Source: Owenia fusiformis (lineage: Eukaryota; Annelida; Polychaeta; Sabellida; Oweniidae). From it: a DNA stretch of 60,000 nucleotides. Below, piece after piece: positions 55,521 through 60,000 of this stretch (position 1 is its first letter; each line of letters opens with the position of its first letter). A program made the translations under genes and the position numbers. The stretch is taken from positions 23,388,184 through 23,448,183 of the forward strand of contig CAIIXF020000012.1 of the NCBI GenBank assembly GCA_903813345.2, read 5' to 3'. The notes below the pieces were generated by a model that saw only the letters and a list, made by a program, of their open reading frames with translations, was not told the DNA's origin and did not search any database.

Positions 55521-56433
55521 CAAAATTGTTCTTTGACATCTAAGGAAACACTTTCGTTTTGTTAAATGTCAATCTTTTGTGCAAATAATTACATCCTCTA
55601 TAGAATGAATTTATTGCTTCTCATGGATGCTGAAGAAAGAAGATCTGTTGAACTTATATTTTTCCAAATAAGTCCCATTTTATCTATTTGACTACATTTT
55701 CTAAAAAATTTACAGAAAAACAATAACAGTACCCTTTTTTATTTTGTCTTTTATACAAAGAAAGTCAGAATTTTTCTTTATAGGGCTTCACACCCCAGGT
55801 TTACATCAGCTTTTATTTATGAAAAACAGATTCGCCTTTATAAGAATATACATGTATAATCAAATTTTAAAAGGAGTTTCATTCAGATAGGGGGGGGACT
55901 GTTAAAAGCCTTTGCCTTCAAACATAACATTATACCTTAAATAATCAAAAATCAATTTCTCTTTGAGTAGCCATATATAATCTAATTTAAAAAGATAAAA
56001 GTTTCATTTGCATAAATTTAAAATATGCAGTTGTTATTGGTTCATGTTAATTAGGTTTCTTAACTCTCCACTTAATTTTAAATTTAATCTGATTCTCTCT
56101 ATATGCATCATTGTATGTAATTTAAATCCAATTAAAAGAATGTGGCTCATTTGCAGCATTAAAAATATTCTGATTTATTTAATCTTACTATCTAGTGTTC
56201 TTTCCTCAATATTATCACATTTTTGTAGATTATGATTGCAATTCGGAAAGCTTATTCTTAATCAAATCAGACATGGATTATTACTTCAAGTTGTAAAACA
56301 AGATTTTACTTTTGAGTAAAACTGTCTCTTCGAAATTTATTGAAAGGAATCTGGTAAGTTGATTTCATAACTTATTTTTTCTGCTTGTCGTAACATTTAC
56401 CTAGAATGCCCAAAAATTGTTCCTACAGTAGGT
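55521..56433. other. Intergenic, nothing identified
   Basis: AT-rich sequence; the hydrophobic 75-codon frame at 56008-56235 looks compositional. Confidence 0.35.
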
Positions 56434-56490
56434 TGCATCATGGGCATTCAACTTGTTAGATGTTCAACTAGTTGAATGCCCATGGTTGCA
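56434..56490. repeat. Hairpin, about 18-bp arms
   Basis: TGCATCATGGGCATTCAACT pairs with AGTTGAATGCCCATGGTTGC around a short loop, with a second small inverted pair in the loop. Confidence 0.6.
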
Positions 56491-57840
56491 TACAAAAAAT
56501 CATCCCAGAAAATAAAGTCATGGTGAAAACCATTACGTATTTGGAAGGAAGAAATATCTGGTGAAATCATTGAAATATAGAGAATACTGTACATGTGGAG
56601 AAAAAAAGAAACAACACAAATTAATTTTTTGATTCCACTGGAATTTTCACGGAAATTGATCAAAATTCAGAATTCTGCAATTCCGCATTTTGGATTACCC
56701 ATGTATGAAGTTTTCATACCTTGGAATCTGAAACTAAAATCCCTGCTGGTTTTGATGAATTATCATTTTATTGAACTTACATCATGCTTATTCTTATGTA
56801 TAAGGTAAATAGAAGCTGAGCAGTCAACCTCATTAGTATGCAATTAAGGGCAGTTAAACCATGGTTAAGGAGGAATTTGAATAGATCCAATGAGATCTTA
56901 GATAACCCAAACAAATTATCTGATTCGTGCAGGTTAAATACAGGGCACAATCAGATGATTGTTGATTTTTCATATAGAAACTAGTTCCTCGATCAATGTG
57001 CAGAAGAACACACCAGTATAATTTTAGAATATTATATGTATACCATACTTATATACCCATAGAGGTATAGGCGTATAATATATTATGAAATGAACCCACA
57101 TGCCATAGCAGAAAAGTACTGAAATTGAGGTATTTTTATTTCAGTTGACATTATAACATTGATGATGTATTTTTCAGTATTTTCCATGCAAAGTTAACTT
57201 AGCAGTGATCTCCCCAGTGTTAAAGCAAGTGGGCTTAGCACCCACCTGATATTTTAAAAACAGGCTTACGCCCACCTAAAAATCCATTTGCACCCACTTG
57301 AAAATGAAAAGTATCATGAAAAATAGGCATATTTTGACCAATTTCCGTCTGAATTGTTAAAATGAGAGTTTTGCACTAACTTGAGAAAAATTACTTATGA
57401 TTATGTTATGTTGTTAGAATTTTTTAAAAACCTCAAAAAATATTCATCATTTTATGTCACCACCACAAGTTGTGACACATTGTTATGTTCTGTTATGTAC
57501 TTTTTATTGACAGTGTTGAGCTGTTGGTGTTTGGTGGTTGTTATTTGGCAGTTAATATCCAACATCTATAACAAATGGCAGGTGGTGCATGTTGATGCCT
57601 TGTTTTATCATAAGAGAGGCAATTTACATTGAATTACAAAGCTTCTATACATTTTTCAAATTTCTGTTTGTTAAACTTACATTTGTTTCTTGTTCCTATA
57701 TTTAATCAACTTTGTTTCTAATTTCCTAACTGTTTATTGTAAAATTTCATTCATATGGGATTTATAGTTTAAATCTGTCAAATGATTAAATAAATAACGG
57801 AATTATAATATTAAATAATGTTTGATCAAAATCTCAGCAG
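56491..57840. other. Intergenic, nothing identified
   Basis: Short repeated CACCCAC(C/T)T words occur at 57240-57300. No gene is supported. Confidence 0.35.
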
Positions 57841-57849
57841 TCAAAATGT

Positions 57850-58470
57850 TGAGACATGCGCAGAGCTCTATTTAGTGATATTTTCATTTCAAATATGGCG
57901 GCCAATCCGATGTCTGACGACCCTTACAAAGAATCTAGGCAGTGTGCATTTTTACCTCCTGTGAAATAACAAGTGGAATTTAGTAGTTGTTTTGTGTTTT
58001 ATTATCATTCTGCATCGTAATTCTATGTGATGTGGTGTTGAAATGTCAGCAGAAATACATATCCATACGATAATCTAGTGAATCAGATAACAGATTTTTC
58101 GAAAACCCGTCTTGTGCTAAGAGTGTAAAAACTTGTATTAACATGCTCAAAAGTGCCAATGTGCACATCAATGTCAAGCTATATCAATGTTGTGTCTAAA
58201 ACAGGTACTTCGTCTACTCAAAACAGCTTGTCATTCACGTATACACGCTTAGCAAACACGACGAAATGATCTGAATCTTGGAATTTCGTTCGAGAGCTAG
58301 TAATGTTTGCTCCGGTCTTCGTCATAAGTGTTCATCAGACTTCACGCATGCTCATGAGAAAAACCATCAACCAATAACGTTTATAAATCAATTTTGCGCA
58401 TGCGCCTTACAACGGTAAAGAAATTTGTATTTATAAACGAACCAATTTGAGATAACCCGATATCAGTCGG
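57850..58470 (+). promoter_or_regulatory. Promoter of the plus-strand gene at the right edge
   Basis: CATGCGCAGA (57855), a YY1-type AAATATGGCGGC next to CCAAT (57891-57905), and a full NRF1 palindrome TGCGCATGCGC (58395-58405) precede TATAAA (58432-58437) and an initiator TCAGTC (58463-58468, A at 58465), 33 bases apart. The TATA/initiator pair predicts a start near 58465. The upstream YY1/NRF1 group may mark a second start near 57885. Confidence 0.5.
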
Positions 58471-58535
58471 AGAAATCTGACGATCTACGAAACTCACTTC
58501 AAAAATTCAAATGCGGACTGACGGCGTATTCTACT

Positions 58536-58592
58536 ATGTTTGGATCTAAGATTTTCAGTATAGATAAAGTCTTTTATGATCTTTCGAATGAG
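58536..58592 (+). CDS. First coding exon of an unrecognised gene
   Basis: ATG at 58536 gives MFGSKIFSIDKVFYDLSNE, then a strong GTAAGT donor in phase 0. A predicted start site 71 bases upstream leaves a short 5' UTR that holds one small overlapping upstream frame (ATG at 58511, 12 codons). The next exon at the window edge continues in phase. I do not recognise the protein and cannot infer its role from 19 residues. It is divergent to the RNF34-type gene. Confidence 0.45.
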
Positions 58593-59978
58593 GTAAGTCT
58601 CTAGTTCGAAAGACAATTCCTATCAACTTAAACAAAAGTTGAGTTTTGACGAAAAATTTTAACATGCGCAGAAGTCCCATTTTAGTTGTACCATATTGAC
58701 TGTCAGCTTTCTATTGAAGTTACTTAAATTCAGCATTTTGCAAATGAATCGTGGATTGAGTGTGACATTATAGGAATCATGTACTGGGAGGTTTTGCATT
58801 CAGGGTCAGTCTCTGGGGAAATATGTGTTATCTCCCTCTGTGGCTCTGCTGTCTGTCGGGAGTATATAACAGATCTATCCTATACCTATTTAGTAGGTTA
58901 TCCTGGGACATTGATATTATACCTTTTTGTTAAACATTGATTTTAAAGCTAAAAATATATTGTTTGAATAATCATATACTAGTATTTTTAACTTTTGATT
59001 ATTCGAATAAACATATTTTATCCAAATAATTTTTGAATTTCTGATAGTAGATGTACTAAATATATATTGGCATATATATATAACATATATCCTATCCGCT
59101 GGTGACTGGCTCTGGCTGACACAGTAATCAAGTGGATTCAACCTTTCCTTGAACATAATTGATTTTGCCAAGGTTAAGGTTCTAAAGTTTGATGATATTA
59201 AATGTATCAATGATTAGTTATGACGTTTTCCAGACAATGAGATATAGTCTTATACCACTTTAGCTTTGTAAACTTTCCTCATTTGCTTTAAATCATTTAA
59301 AAATAGAACCCAATTCTACAGCTGGAATTAACATCAAAAAGTATAGATTTTACGTCAAGTGATTTAATTCCTGTGAGTTTCACTCTTATTCAATCAATTG
59401 AGAGAATGAGGATATGAACTTGGTGAAATTGAAAGTGTGATTGTTTGTATTACAAACATGTCACCAAAACATCAGCTCTGATGGTGTACATAGTTACTAT
59501 ATACAAGAGGAATGATTTTTATTTGAATAGATCAAATGCCCAATACTAGACATAACATTTACAAAATACTGTAAAGTATTTCATTTAACTGCTTGAAGTT
59601 TGAATCATTAAAAATCCTCTGAGATTTGTGAGAAAAGGAACATAAAGATTTTTATCAGCTGTTTGAGATGCTGTTTCATTGATGTTTTAATTAGTCTGAA
59701 TTCAATAGAATTGACTATTGGTTTACAAAGATCAATTTCTGACTATTCCAATGCAACTCACTTTAAATCTGTATGTATAATATATATTGTCCAATCTTAT
59801 ATATTTATCTTTAAGGTGTTCTTACACAAAGCTAGGATCCTAGCACAAAGCATTTGTTTTGCTTATTTTCTTAAAATCAACATTTTCTAATATTTTACAT
59901 CCATACATACACTATGATAGTAATGCATCTGGCTCCCTATATATTCTCAAACTTGGTTTGGTATATGTGCTTTTGTAG
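58593..59978 (+). other. Intron of the right-edge gene, nothing else identified
   Basis: A 1.4-kb AT-rich stretch between a GTAAGT donor and a TTTTGTAG acceptor. TATATA-rich segments lie around 59060-59090. A CATGCGCAGAA motif (58663) is another NRF1-like half-site. Confidence 0.4.
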
Positions 59979-60000
59979 GATTTGGATATGGATGAATATA
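59979..60000 (+). CDS. Partial second coding exon at window edge
   Basis: After GCTTTTGTAG the frame reads DLDMDEY, in phase 0 with the exon at 58536-58592. It is cut by the window end. Confidence 0.4.

Noticed and set aside
57511-57600. Similarity to the 38-kb satellite header (GTTGGTG, TAACAAAT)
   Set aside because: Shared words are short and the spacing differs, so common origin is not supported.

Overview
This window reads as animal nuclear DNA. It is AT-rich and intron-bearing, dense in small DNA transposons and tandem repeats, and has one 23-N assembly gap. Nothing in it looks bacterial. The one clear multi-exon gene is an RNF34/RFFL-type RING E3 ligase, an animal family. The mix of Tc1/mariner, piggyBac-like, hAT-like and foldback elements suits a marine invertebrate, but I cannot name the species.

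Genes are few. (1) An intronless 200-residue EF-hand protein of the sarcoplasmic calcium-binding/calexcitin type lies at 32515-33117 (+), with a TATA-like core promoter. (2) The RNF34-type gene runs on the minus strand from 51635 to 43842. I resolved seven coding exons with consistent splice phases (411 residues: FYVE-like zinc finger, two SAP-like helical segments, a disordered N/S-rich middle, a C-terminal C3HC4 RING). (3) The 5' end of an unrecognised plus-strand gene begins near 58.46 kb, with first coding exon 58536-58592 and a phase-compatible acceptor 22 bases before the window edge. Two further short coding candidates (30973-31230 and 35168-35227) are weak.

Most of the rest is mobile or repetitive. 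0-3 kb: decayed Tc1/mariner transposase pieces, a MITE and an 82-bp-arm hairpin. 3.7-12.6 kb: one 8.9-kb element with 247-bp inverted ends, an AAAGG target duplication and subterminal AAACGAGGC repeats; a 5.7-kb element and two MITEs lie inside it. 13-20.8 kb: a succession of short inverted-repeat elements, including a TA-in-TA nest. 20.9-24.4 kb: a mariner-ended composite carrying a TTAA-flanked MITE and a 145-bp satellite; a related satellite continues to 26 kb. 26.6-30.8 kb: a 765-bp foldback, a related copy and a 2.2-kb long-inverted-repeat element. 37.7-38.7 kb: a satellite with a 587-bp higher-order period.

The RNF34-type gene has been invaded as well. A 139-bp array of seven near-identical copies sits in its last-but-one intron between coding exons, and a roughly 50-bp minisatellite begins just past its stop codon, probably in the 3' UTR. 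The three genes show no functional link to each other. The repeats supply most of the unexplained structure.
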